A stretch of DNA of 15,563 nt from Clostridia bacterium. GTDB lineage: Bacteria; Bacillota; Clostridia; Oscillospirales; CAG-272. A program made the position numbers and the translations under genes. Shown here piece after piece: positions 7,223 to 13,266 of this stretch. Numbering within the stretch: position 1 is the stretch's first letter; each line of letters opens with the position of its first letter. Below the pieces are notes generated by a model. That model worked only from the letters and a program-made list of their open reading frames with translations, was not told the origin of the DNA and searched no databases. The stretch is from NCBI GenBank assembly GCA_029010655.1, contig JAQXKW010000117.1, forward strand, positions 1 through 15,563, written 5' to 3'.

Positions 7223-8305
7223 TCATATTGATTTGCGTTCCTCAAAAAAGCCCAGCTTAATCACTCCGTCGAACCAATTTTTGCAGGTTTCTGTAAGTGA
7301 CAGCGAATTTTCAACACAGCTTCTCATCAGCTTCACCACAGTTGAACAAACGGAGGCGTCCTGACCGTCAATTGCAGGCACAAGCCAGCCGTACATGTCA
7401 ATCATACCTGCACGGGAGGCAGCCAATATCACCTCGGTCTCCGTTTCGGGCGTGTGCATCAGACTTATATCTTTTTTAAGCCATGCTATTGCGGCAATTA
7501 TCCCGTAAACTCCCCAGTCGGACACGGTCGCCGTCAAAAGCGTATCAGCCGCACTTGCGGCACCTATTCCGCCGCCGCAGCCGCAACGGCAGGTGCACTC
7601 TCCGTCTTTACGGGCATAGGGGATAAACTCTTCAAGCTGTTTTCCGACCGCTCCCATGCCGATTTCATTTCCCAAATCGCCCACGGCAAAGGTAGGAATG
7701 CCGGTTTCGGAAGCAAGATTGAAAAGCACGTCGCTCTTTGCCTGCATATCGGTAACGTCAAGTCCCGTGGCGTTATGGTAAACGCCTTTGGCGTTTGCGC
7801 CGGGCGCTTCAATGGCAATTACTGCCGCAGGCTTATAGGACAGAAGTTCCGCCGCCTGTGCCGCGGCTTCGTCGGAAGCTTTTGTAAAAGGAACAACGCC
7901 CATTGCTATGGGGTATCCTGCCACCTTTTCAACCGACTTATAGAGATGCAGACCTACAATGGGTGCCATGGCTTCAACCGCCGGAATATTATCCTCGGGA
8001 CAAATAATAACCGGGTGAATTCCCAGCTTCACAAGAGTTCTGCAAAGCAGGACGGAGCCCACAATACCGTCGGTTTCAGGGGTTCCGAAGGGCGGCAGAA
8101 TAAAGCCTGTCAGAATGTATACAAGCTCGCCCTCGTGTACTGTTTCCAAAAGCTTTTCGGCAAAATTCACCGTCAGCGCTTTTCCGCATTTTTCTCTTGC
8201 GGCGGGATAGAGAATACGGCAGACTCCGTAGCCTCTGGGGTCAAGATTCATGAGAGAATCAAGATCCTCGCCGATATTATATTTTGTAAGCTCGTACTGT
8301 GTCAT
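7223..8305 (-). CDS. DUF4392 protein (D-glutamate cyclase C-terminal domain homologue)
   Basis: This 360-residue stand-alone protein matches the C-terminal domain of mammalian D-glutamate cyclase (DUF4392). Family features are LTGFILPPFGTPETDG (65-80), a repeat of strand/helix units with IAIEAPG (163-169), GDLGNEIGMGAVG (209-221), a Cys/Gly cluster CTCRCGCGGGIG (237-248) and VSDWGVYGI (261-269). C237, C239, C241 and C243 form a tight Cys series that could bind a metal. The frame is open to 8437, but that part overlaps dat; the ATG at 8303-8305 lies 16 nt after the dat stop, with GGTGA 9 nt upstream. In DGLUCY this domain follows the DUF1445 domain in one chain. Here the halves are separate genes of one operon, with pxpB and pxpC between them. 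Joint D-glutamate cyclase activity is inferred. Confidence 0.86.
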   Translation of the reverse strand: MTQYELTKYNIGEDLDSLMNLDPRGYGVCRILYPAAREKCGKALTVNFAEKLLETVHEGELVYILTGFILPPFGTPETDGIVGSVLLCRTLVKLGIHPVIICPEDNIPAVEAMAPIVGLHLYKSVEKVAGYPIAMGVVPFTKASDEAAAQAAELLSYKPAAVIAIEAPGANAKGVYHNATGLDVTDMQAKSDVLFNLASETGIPTFAVGDLGNEIGMGAVGKQLEEFIPYARKDGECTCRCGCGGGIGAASAADTLLTATVSDWGVYGIIAAIAWLKKDISLMHTPETETEVILAASRAGMIDMYGWLVPAIDGQDASVCSTVVKLMRSCVENSLSLTETCKNWFDGVIKLGFFEERKSI

Positions 8306-8321
8306 AGCTTTGTTCACCGTT

Positions 8322-9170
8322 TCAGTTCTTTCTGCCGGTCGCCGAAATAAAGTCCTCGCAAAGTGCGTCCTGAAGCCTTTTAAGCATTTCAGGCTGTTTT
8401 CCGCCAACGGGCTTTCCGTCAACCTCTTCTGCGGCAAGGCAGAATGAGCCGGAGCTTGTTACGATAACTTCATCTGCGTTCATAAGGTCGTCTATGGTGT
8501 ACTCGGTTTCGTCAACACCGTAGCCCAGCGCTTTTGCGGTCTTTATAAGGTGCGCTCTTGCAATACCGGGAAGTATAAGATGATCGGTGGGGGCAGTTAC
8601 AAGTATGCCGTCACGGATAATATGGACATTTGAATGAGCACACTCCGTAACTCTGCCGTGACGGTGGAAAATGCATTCGTCAACGCCGGCACGGGCGGTC
8701 TTTTCCGCCGCCATAACGCTGGGAATAAGGTTCAGAGTCTTTATATTGCAGTGGAAAAAGCGGGTATCCTCTGTGGAAATAAGACGGATTTTCTTATATG
8801 TATCCTTAACCTCGCATGGACGGAGCATAATCCACAGGTTTGCTTTCACATCTTTGGGAAAAGCATGATTTCTCGGTGCGGTTCCCCGGGTAAGCTGCCA
8901 GTATACAAACTGCTCGCCGCAATCAACCTTCTTTACCATTTCCGTCAGAATATCGCCCATCTCGGACTTTGAGCACGGAGGAACAATGCCGAGAAGCGCG
9001 GCGCTGTTGTAAATGCGGTCCAGATGCTCGTCCAGCGCATAAATAATATGATTTCTGCTGTAAGTCGCATCGTAAACTCCGTCGCCGAAATAGTGAGAGC
9101 GGTCATCCATGGGAATCGTCATATTTTCGATTTCATCGAATTTTCCGTTGTAATAACCGAGAGTTTTCAT
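8322..9170 (-). CDS. dat: D-amino acid aminotransferase (class IV PLP)
   Basis: This 282-residue protein is a fold-type IV transaminase. The PLP lysine is K144 in NIKTLNLIP, and the cofactor-facing Glu is E177 in VTECAHSNV. RGTAPRNHAFP carries R100 and H102, equivalent to the Arg98/His100 carboxylate trap of Bacillus D-amino acid aminotransferase; Y33 fits the Tyr31 position. These residues separate D-amino acid transaminases from branched-chain aminotransferases and aminodeoxychorismate lyase. The reaction is D-alanine + 2-oxoglutarate <-> pyruvate + D-glutamate. It is the first gene of the operon; AAGGA lies 9 nt before the ATG. It would supply D-glutamate to the putative split cyclase, or make D-Glu for the cell wall. 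Confidence 0.92.
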   Translation of the reverse strand: MKTLGYYNGKFDEIENMTIPMDDRSHYFGDGVYDATYSRNHIIYALDEHLDRIYNSAALLGIVPPCSKSEMGDILTEMVKKVDCGEQFVYWQLTRGTAPRNHAFPKDVKANLWIMLRPCEVKDTYKKIRLISTEDTRFFHCNIKTLNLIPSVMAAEKTARAGVDECIFHRHGRVTECAHSNVHIIRDGILVTAPTDHLILPGIARAHLIKTAKALGYGVDETEYTIDDLMNADEVIVTSSGSFCLAAEEVDGKPVGGKQPEMLKRLQDALCEDFISATGRKN

Positions 9171-9206
9171 GGTATCCCATCCTTAAAAAATAAAATATTT
9201 ATCTGA

Positions 9207-9249
9207 AAGGCGTTTCACGCCTTAATGATTCATTCGGAAAAGCTCCGAA
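9207..9249 (-). other. Two hairpins in the leader of the dat operon
   Basis: The roughly 130-nt leader between the predicted start of transcription and dat contains two perfect hairpins: 9207-9213/9217-9223 (7 bp, loop of 3) and 9233-9238/9244-9249 (6 bp, loop of 5). The proximal one is followed on the minus strand by an AT-rich stretch with six T's close to the RBS, but not by an immediate U-run. An attenuator or protein-bound leader is possible; I do not recognise a known riboswitch class. Confidence 0.4.
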
Positions 9250-9308
9250 AGACACCGTATTGTTCCGCCACGCAAAATACATGTCGAAAAAACACCCTAC
9301 CGATTGCT

Positions 9309-9337
9309 ATTATATCATCAGAAATATCTGCATTCAA
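9309..9337 (-). promoter_or_regulatory. Sigma-A promoter for the dat-alr seven-gene operon
   Basis: On the minus strand, TTGAAT (9332-9337) and TATAAT (9309-9314) are separated by 17 bp. It is the only strong promoter I find upstream of dat, and no terminator lies between it and the hairpin at 2600-2633. Confidence 0.75.
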
Positions 9338-9549
9338 TATTATTTATTCACAAACATATTGTATTTATAAGAAAATTTTGGTGCAATTTTGCAACTTTTG
9401 CTCGTTAAAATGTATATTTTCATAAATAATACATCAATTTATCAGTTTAATTGCATAATCCACACCCCAAACTTGCAAATTGTCATAAAAATCAGAAGTT
9501 CAAAACATGAAAATTTATTCGCAGTACATAACCTAAAATACAAAATAAA
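9338..9549. other. AT-rich gene-free spacer
   Basis: This stretch lies between the dat promoter and the long hairpin at 9550-9593. It is strongly AT-rich and contains no reading frame with a convincing RBS. A weak inverted repeat (9381-9395) is the only structure. I see no gene or mobile element in it. Confidence 0.6.
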
Positions 9550-9593
9550 AAATCGAGCATTCATAACTCAAATGAGTTATGAATGCTCGATTT
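9550..9593 (-). terminator. Very long perfect hairpin, probable second terminator after tRNA-Pro
   Basis: Positions 9550-9570 and 9573-9593 are perfectly complementary over 21 bp, with only 2 nt between the arms. On the minus strand the stem is followed by a T-rich tail (six T's, then ATTTT), as expected for an intrinsic terminator. It would back up the terminator at 9649-9682. The arm length and perfection are unusual, and it may derive from a mobile palindromic repeat. Confidence 0.6.
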
Positions 9594-9648
9594 GGCAAGC
9601 GTGGCACAAATATTTCAGTGAAAAGTGAAGAGTGAATAGTTAAGAAGT

Positions 9649-9682
9649 AAAAATCCCGACTGCTTACGCAGTCGGGATTTTT
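9649..9682 (-). terminator. Terminator of tRNA-Pro
   Basis: A perfect 15-bp stem (9649-9663 with 9668-9682) with a 4-nt loop includes A/T flanks that give a TTTTT tail on the minus strand. It starts directly at the CCA end of the tRNA gene. Confidence 0.88.
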
Positions 9683-9757
9683 GGTCTGAGTGACTGGACT
9701 TGAACCAGCGGCCTCTACCACCCCAAGGTAGCGCGCTCCCAACTGCGCCACACCCAG
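9682..9757 (-). tRNA. tRNA-Pro (anticodon GGG), CCA encoded
   Basis: The 76-nt cloverleaf is complete. The acceptor stem CTGGGTG/CACTCAG has 7 pairs including one G.U. The D-arm is GCGC/GCGC. The anticodon stem CTACC/GGTAG closes the loop TTGGGGT, giving anticodon GGG, which reads proline CCC and CCU. The T-arm is GCTGG/CCAGT with loop TTCAAGT. The discriminator is A73, followed by encoded CCA. It has its own consensus promoter and a terminator directly downstream, so it is a single-gene unit. Confidence 0.96.
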
Positions 9758-9782
9758 ATGCTTTCTTAATTTCAGCTTAATA

Positions 9783-9811
9783 ATTATATCACAGGGTTTT
9801 CGGTAAGTCAA
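9783..9811 (-). promoter_or_regulatory. Promoter of tRNA-Pro
   Basis: On the minus strand, TTGACT (9806-9811) and TATAAT (9783-9788) are 17 bp apart. The predicted start of transcription lies about 20 nt before the mature tRNA 5' end. Confidence 0.85.
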
Positions 9812-9851
9812 TAAGAACTCAAGTGAAATATTAGCAAAAATTAAAACAAAA

Positions 9852-9875
9852 ATATGTGCATTTTGCACATATAAT
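9852..9875 (+). promoter_or_regulatory. Candidate -10 with overlapping 9-bp inverted repeat upstream of the DUF1540 gene
   Basis: An inverted repeat (9852-9860 with 9864-9872, 3-nt centre) overlaps a plus-strand TATAAT at 9870-9875. No good -35 is present at 16-18 bp, so the promoter may need an activator or may not be real. The dyad is operator-like. Confidence 0.35.
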
Positions 9876-9922
9876 TCAAGAATAATGCGTACATTCAGAG
9901 AAACAATAATATAGGAATGTAA

Positions 9923-9967
9923 CGCATATTTTTAATGGCAACTGTCTTAAAAATATGCGGTACAGTT
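9923..9967 (+). other. Structured 5' leader of the DUF1540 gene
   Basis: A perfect 12-bp stem (9923-9934 with 9948-9959) encloses a 13-nt loop. Six loop bases (9940-9945, AACTGT) are complementary to 9962-9967 just downstream of the stem. Loop-to-tail pairing and the full stem are sterically hard to combine (only 2 nt to cross 12 bp), so they may be alternative folds. The RBS (9979-9983) follows 11 nt later. Confidence 0.5.
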
Positions 9968-9989
9968 CAAATTTATTCGGAGGCTTACT

Positions 9990-10184
9990 ATGGAAAAGAA
10001 GAATAATCACTGCATTTCCTGCTCTGTTCACCAGTGTGCAAACAATTCCGGCGAGGGTTACTGCGCTCTTGACAAGATTCAGGTAGGAACTCACGAGGCT
10101 AACCCCACTGTTATTCAGTGCACCGACTGCGAGTCTTTTGTACTGGGCGACAAGGAAGCTAAAGGCTGTCACGGTTGCCACTAA
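9990..10184 (+). CDS. DUF1540 cysteine-rich small protein
   Basis: This 64-residue protein has eight cysteines (C8, C11, C16, C25, C44, C47, C60, C63) in the spacing of DUF1540, with the typical ANNSGEGYCALDKIQVG and TDCESF blocks. Cys pairs such as C8-xx-C11 and C44-xx-C47 suggest zinc or another metal. The family is common in Clostridia and has no settled function. There is no signal peptide or TM segment, so it is probably cytoplasmic. The C-terminus ends in CHGCH, discussed as a finding. The start has GGAGG 6 nt upstream. It appears monocistronic, with a structured leader and a terminator-like hairpin 104 nt after the stop. Confidence 0.9.
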   Translation: MEKKNNHCISCSVHQCANNSGEGYCALDKIQVGTHEANPTVIQCTDCESFVLGDKEAKGCHGCH

Positions 10185-10218
10185 ACCGGCAATTATTAGA
10201 CTGAAAAAGACAAAGCGA

Positions 10219-10286
10219 GGCTGATTCGGTGATTTCGACGCTGACAGGGTACAAAGGTACGGTAGATGGCGAAATCGCCCGAAGCC
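10219..10286. other. Long imperfect hairpin in the intergenic region after the DUF1540 gene
   Basis: Positions 10225-10237 pair with 10270-10283 over 13 bp with one bulged C and one U.G pair. A further GGC/GCC (10219-10221 with 10284-10286) extends the stem past a small bulge. The apical part has GTAC repeats that can pair weakly. There is no coding frame. It could be a small RNA, a 3'-UTR element or a decayed palindromic repeat; I do not recognise it. Confidence 0.45.
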
Positions 10287-10287
10287 A

Positions 10288-10320
10288 ATAACGGCGGGAT
10301 AAAATCCCGCCGTTATCGTC
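10288..10320 (+). terminator. Terminator-like hairpin between convergent genes
   Basis: A perfect 13-bp GC-rich stem (10288-10300 with 10304-10316) has a 3-nt loop. On the plus strand CGTCTTTT follows, a modest U-tract. It lies between the DUF1540 gene (plus) and the helical-bundle gene (minus) and may serve both. On the minus strand no T-run follows. Confidence 0.7.
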
Positions 10321-10323
10321 TTT

Positions 10324-10758
10324 TCATAGAAAGCTTCTCATATCCTCGCAGAGATTTTCTTCTATGGATATAAGTCTTTTCGCAATATTCTTTGAGTCTT
10401 CGTCTGCGGCGGCATACTGATTAAGATATTTTGACAGGGATTTTATGCCCATATTACAGCCGTCCGTCATAATATCGGCAATGGCGCTGTCCGTCCCGTC
10501 AACCGCCATTTTGAAATTGGCTTTTACCCATGCCATGCTTTTTGCCATGGGGTTCGGCTTTTTGCCCTCGGAGCCGTATTTGCCCAGAAGATTTTCTATA
10601 TCCCTGTTCAGCTCTCTGTGCCTGTCTTTACTTGAAATAAGCATTTCTCTGAAAGCTGCGTCCGTAACGGAGTCAATCACTTCGTTTATTGATGATACGC
10701 CCATTAAAACCCCTGCATTACATTCACGCAAAAGCCTTACGGTATCTTTTTCTATCAT
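10324..10758 (-). CDS. Ferritin-like helical-bundle protein (DUF2383-like), function unknown
   Basis: This 144-residue, almost all-helical protein has no signal peptide or TM segment. Four helices can be drawn at about 4-30, 32-60, 70-100 and 103-142, with RHRELNRDIENLL (46-58) and SIEENLCEDMRSFL (131-144) near the ends of helices 2 and 4. The layout resembles four-helix-bundle DUF2383/ferritin-like proteins. A complete set of di-iron ligands is not evident, so iron binding is unproven. The RBS is strong (GGAGG, 7 nt). It follows the helicase gene by 56 nt with its own extended -10 in the gap. Confidence 0.6.
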   Translation of the reverse strand: MIEKDTVRLLRECNAGVLMGVSSINEVIDSVTDAAFREMLISSKDRHRELNRDIENLLGKYGSEGKKPNPMAKSMAWVKANFKMAVDGTDSAIADIMTDGCNMGIKSLSKYLNQYAAADEDSKNIAKRLISIEENLCEDMRSFL

Positions 10759-10789
10759 AATATCACCTCCGTATGTATTATTTCCCGCA

Positions 10790-10800
10790 AGGTAATAATT
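10790..10800 (-). promoter_or_regulatory. Extended -10 upstream of the helical-bundle gene
   Basis: TGTTATAAT on the minus strand is an extended -10 about 35 nt before the start codon. No good -35 is visible, as the upstream part lies in the 3' end of the helicase gene. It could give expression independent of the helicase. Confidence 0.4.
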
Positions 10801-10814
10801 ATAACAGATGAATA

Positions 10815-12965
10815 CTATATCTTCTCCATTTTCACTCTGAAGGATATGGCTCTCGGGGTCTCCATACCGTCAAACTGTATTATATGGGAACCGCCTGCCG
10901 TATCAACATCAATTACAGTTCCCTCGCCGAATACTCTGTGGAGCACTCTCTGCCCTGTTTTCAGGTAATCTGCATTCTGCGGCTCAAGGTCCGTTTCTTT
11001 TTTGTTTTCTATATATTTTCGTGCTTCTTCTATCAGGCTGTCTCTTATGGGTGCGGTATACTCCATAAGCCCTTCGTCAATATCCAAAAGAAATCTTGAC
11101 GGATAGCGCGGTGCGCCGTCCAAATTTCTGCCCTCCGCTTCCGTTAAATACAGTCCCTTTTCCGCTCTTGTAAGTGCCACAAAGGCAAGGCGGCGTTCCT
11201 CCTCCATTGCCTGTGCCGTTCTGACCTTTCGTGACGGAAAAATTCCCTCGTTCATGCCACAGAGAAAAACATACGGAAACTCAAGACCCTTTGCGGAGTG
11301 CACCGTCATCAGCTTGACCTTATCGTTTTTATCGTCGTTGTCGCTGTTTGTGAGAATCGCCACATGGGTCATATAGTGCTCCAGGGTACACTCCTCCCCG
11401 CATGTAGCTTCATAGTCGTAAACCGACTGCTTCAGCTCCGCAAGGTTATCAAGCCTTTCCCCGCTTCCTTCCGTTCTCAGCATTTTTTCGTAGCCCGATT
11501 TATCAAGTATATCCTCAAGCACCTCCGACACGGGGCTTGCGGCATAATTTCGGGAAAACTCCTCTATAAGGGCTATATACTTATGCGCTTTTGTTCCTTT
11601 GAAAAGCTCATCGTCTGCCAAAATCTTCAGCGATTCATAGAGAGTTTTGGAGTTTTTCTCGGCGTAATCCCGAAGGCTTTCAACTCTCCTTTTTCCTATA
11701 TTGCGTTTTGGAGCATTAACGGTTCTCATAAAGGACAAATCGTCCTTATATGCAATCATTCTCAGATAGGAAAGGGCGTCCTTTACTTCCGCCCGTGCAA
11801 AAAACTGGACGCCGCTGTAAATTGTATAAGGAATTTTTTCTTTAATGAATGCGTCCTCAACTACCCTTGTTACATAATGGGCACGGTAAAGTACCGTCAT
11901 ATCCTTATACGCTATTCCCCTGCCGTTCAGTTCCTTTATCTTTTGGGCAATCCACAAAGCTTCCCCTTCGGCGTTTGCACCGTGGTGGCATAAAACCGCT
12001 TCCCCGTCGCCGACGATAGGAAACAGTTCCTTTTTAATTCTGTGTTTATTCTTGCCGATAAGTGAGTTTGCCACGCTCAGTATTTGCGGTGTGGAGCGGT
12101 AATTTTTCATCATCATTACCGTTTTTGTTTCGGGAAATTCCTTGTCGAAATCAAGGAAATACCGTCCGTTTGCGCCACGCCACGTATAAATTGTCTGGTC
12201 GGGGTCTCCTACCACGAACAGATTTTTATGATAGTCGCAAAGCACCTTCATCAGTCTGTACTGGGGTTCGTCTATATCCTGAAACTCGTCTATCATTATG
12301 TATTCAAGTCTCTTTTGCCATTTCAGCCTGATCTGAGGGTTTTCATCGAAAATATGGAGCGAAAATAAAATCAAGTCGTTATAATCCAGCCCGAAGCATT
12401 TCTTTTCCCTGTATAAATAGCCGTAGAAGATAATGTCGGAGACGCTTGAAGCCTCAGTATATTTGATTTTCAGCGCTTCGGGGGACATATTTATCATATC
12501 GAGAAAATAATCTGGGTGTCTTTTCAGCTTTTGAATTTCAATCATATCACGGGCGGCTGAAAAGGTCATATCCCGAAGTGAAAGCCCCCGTTCCTCGTAT
12601 ATATCCGCAAGCATTGTATCAATGTCGGAATTGTCGAGAACGATAAAGCTCTTGGGATAATTTACGGCGTTGGAGTCCTCCTGAAGTATTGAAACGCAGA
12701 AGCCGTGGAAGGTGTTTATATATCCCGTGTCGCTGTCTCCGATAAGGTTATGTATTCTCTGTCTCATTTCGGCGGCGGACTTATTTGTAAATGTTACGCA
12801 CAGAATATTTCCCGGCATAATCCCCAGCTCATTTACCAGATATGCAAACCGGTAGGACAGCGCGCGGGTTTTTCCGCTTCCGGCTCCTGCTACAACTCTG
12901 ACAAAGCCTTCGGTTGACGTAACAGCCTTCCGCTGTTCTTCGTTCAGTTCATTTATATAATCCAC
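10815..12965 (-). CDS. pcrA: ATP-dependent DNA helicase of the PcrA/UvrD family
   Basis: This 716-residue superfamily 1A helicase is near the usual PcrA length. All motifs are present: Q motif LNEEQRKAV (7-15), Walker A AGAGSGKT (26-33), TFTNKSAAEM, Walker B YIMIDEFQDIDEPQ, motif III VVGDPDQTIYTWRGA, NYRSTPQIL, motif V KLMTVHSAKGLEFPYVF and motif VI FVALTRAEKGLYL. The C-terminus (GQRVLHRVFGEGTVIDVD onward) matches the Tudor-like domain of PcrA/UvrD that contacts RNA polymerase. It unwinds DNA 3' to 5' in repair and in removing proteins from DNA. The start is GTG, with GAGG 7 nt upstream. It could be a PcrA paralogue rather than the housekeeping copy. Confidence 0.9.
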   Translation of the reverse strand: MDYINELNEEQRKAVTSTEGFVRVVAGAGSGKTRALSYRFAYLVNELGIMPGNILCVTFTNKSAAEMRQRIHNLIGDSDTGYINTFHGFCVSILQEDSNAVNYPKSFIVLDNSDIDTMLADIYEERGLSLRDMTFSAARDMIEIQKLKRHPDYFLDMINMSPEALKIKYTEASSVSDIIFYGYLYREKKCFGLDYNDLILFSLHIFDENPQIRLKWQKRLEYIMIDEFQDIDEPQYRLMKVLCDYHKNLFVVGDPDQTIYTWRGANGRYFLDFDKEFPETKTVMMMKNYRSTPQILSVANSLIGKNKHRIKKELFPIVGDGEAVLCHHGANAEGEALWIAQKIKELNGRGIAYKDMTVLYRAHYVTRVVEDAFIKEKIPYTIYSGVQFFARAEVKDALSYLRMIAYKDDLSFMRTVNAPKRNIGKRRVESLRDYAEKNSKTLYESLKILADDELFKGTKAHKYIALIEEFSRNYAASPVSEVLEDILDKSGYEKMLRTEGSGERLDNLAELKQSVYDYEATCGEECTLEHYMTHVAILTNSDNDDKNDKVKLMTVHSAKGLEFPYVFLCGMNEGIFPSRKVRTAQAMEEERRLAFVALTRAEKGLYLTEAEGRNLDGAPRYPSRFLLDIDEGLMEYTAPIRDSLIEEARKYIENKKETDLEPQNADYLKTGQRVLHRVFGEGTVIDVDTAGGSHIIQFDGMETPRAISFRVKMEKI

Positions 12966-12996
12966 TTTGCCACCTCATTTCCGAACATCTGTTTTT

Positions 12997-13025
12997 ATTT
13001 TATCACATTTGCCCCCGTTTGTAAA
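12997..13025 (-). promoter_or_regulatory. Promoter of the helicase gene
   Basis: On the minus strand, TTTACA (13020-13025) and TAAAAT (12997-13002) are 17 bp apart, placing transcription about 25 nt before the GTG start codon. Confidence 0.65.
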
Positions 13026-13046
13026 TAGTTTCCCGAAATTATGTAA

Positions 13047-13065
13047 AGCCGCCCTTAAAGCGGCT
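13047..13065 (-). terminator. Weak terminator-like hairpin after the Asn/Gln-rich gene
   Basis: A 6-bp GC-rich stem (13047-13052 with 13060-13065) has a 7-nt loop and lies 9 nt past the stop codon on the minus strand. Only three T's follow, so termination may be partial. Confidence 0.45.
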
Positions 13066-13074
13066 CGCAAATTG

Positions 13075-13206
13075 TTATTTGCTGTTTTTGTTGTTCTTGT
13101 TTTCGGACTGATTCTGATTCTGCTGGTTCTGGTTCTGCTGATTCTGCTGGTTCTGGTTCTGATTCTGCTGATTCTGGTTATTATTCTGATTGTTGTTCTT
13201 TTCCAT
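13075..13206 (-). CDS. 43-residue Asn/Gln-rich low-complexity protein
   Basis: The reading frame runs ATG (13204-13206) to TAA (13075-13077). I count 19 Asn and 15 Gln in 43 residues (79%), the rest being K (4), E (2), S (2) and the initiator Met. There is no hydrophobic residue after Met1. The start is preceded by AAAGGA with about 8-nt spacing, and a hairpin follows the stop, so the gene looks real despite its length. Two 24-nt units (13117-13140 and 13141-13164) are tandem repeats identical except in one codon, so the low-complexity region grew by duplication. The gene lies 60 nt after the SLH protein gene on the same strand and may be cotranscribed. I know no function; a disordered or prion-like peptide, or a nitrogen-rich storage peptide, are guesses. 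Confidence 0.75.
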   Translation of the reverse strand: MEKNNNQNNNQNQQNQNQNQQNQQNQNQQNQNQSENKNNKNSK

Positions 13207-13266
13207 TTTTGTTTTCCTTTCCGAGCCGATATCCGACCCTTTTTATTTTTACCTTATATTCTCTTA

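Noticed and set aside
7454..8350. 298-codon open frame on the plus strand
   Set aside because: It lies antisense to the DUF4392 and dat genes, which carry clear family motifs. Its translation is low in recognisable domains and it has no RBS; it is a codon-bias shadow.
8306..8437. N-terminal extension of the DUF4392 protein by 44 residues
   Set aside because: It overlaps the dat 3' end in another frame and lacks an RBS; the ATG at 8303-8305 fits spacing and family start.
9533..9868. 111-codon minus-strand frame
   Set aside because: It runs through the tRNA-Pro gene, its terminator and the long hairpin, so it cannot be coding.
10166..10181. CxxCH as a c-type cytochrome
   Set aside because: The protein has no signal peptide or TM helix, and the rest matches DUF1540; haem attachment happens outside the cytoplasm. 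Kept only as a point of interest.
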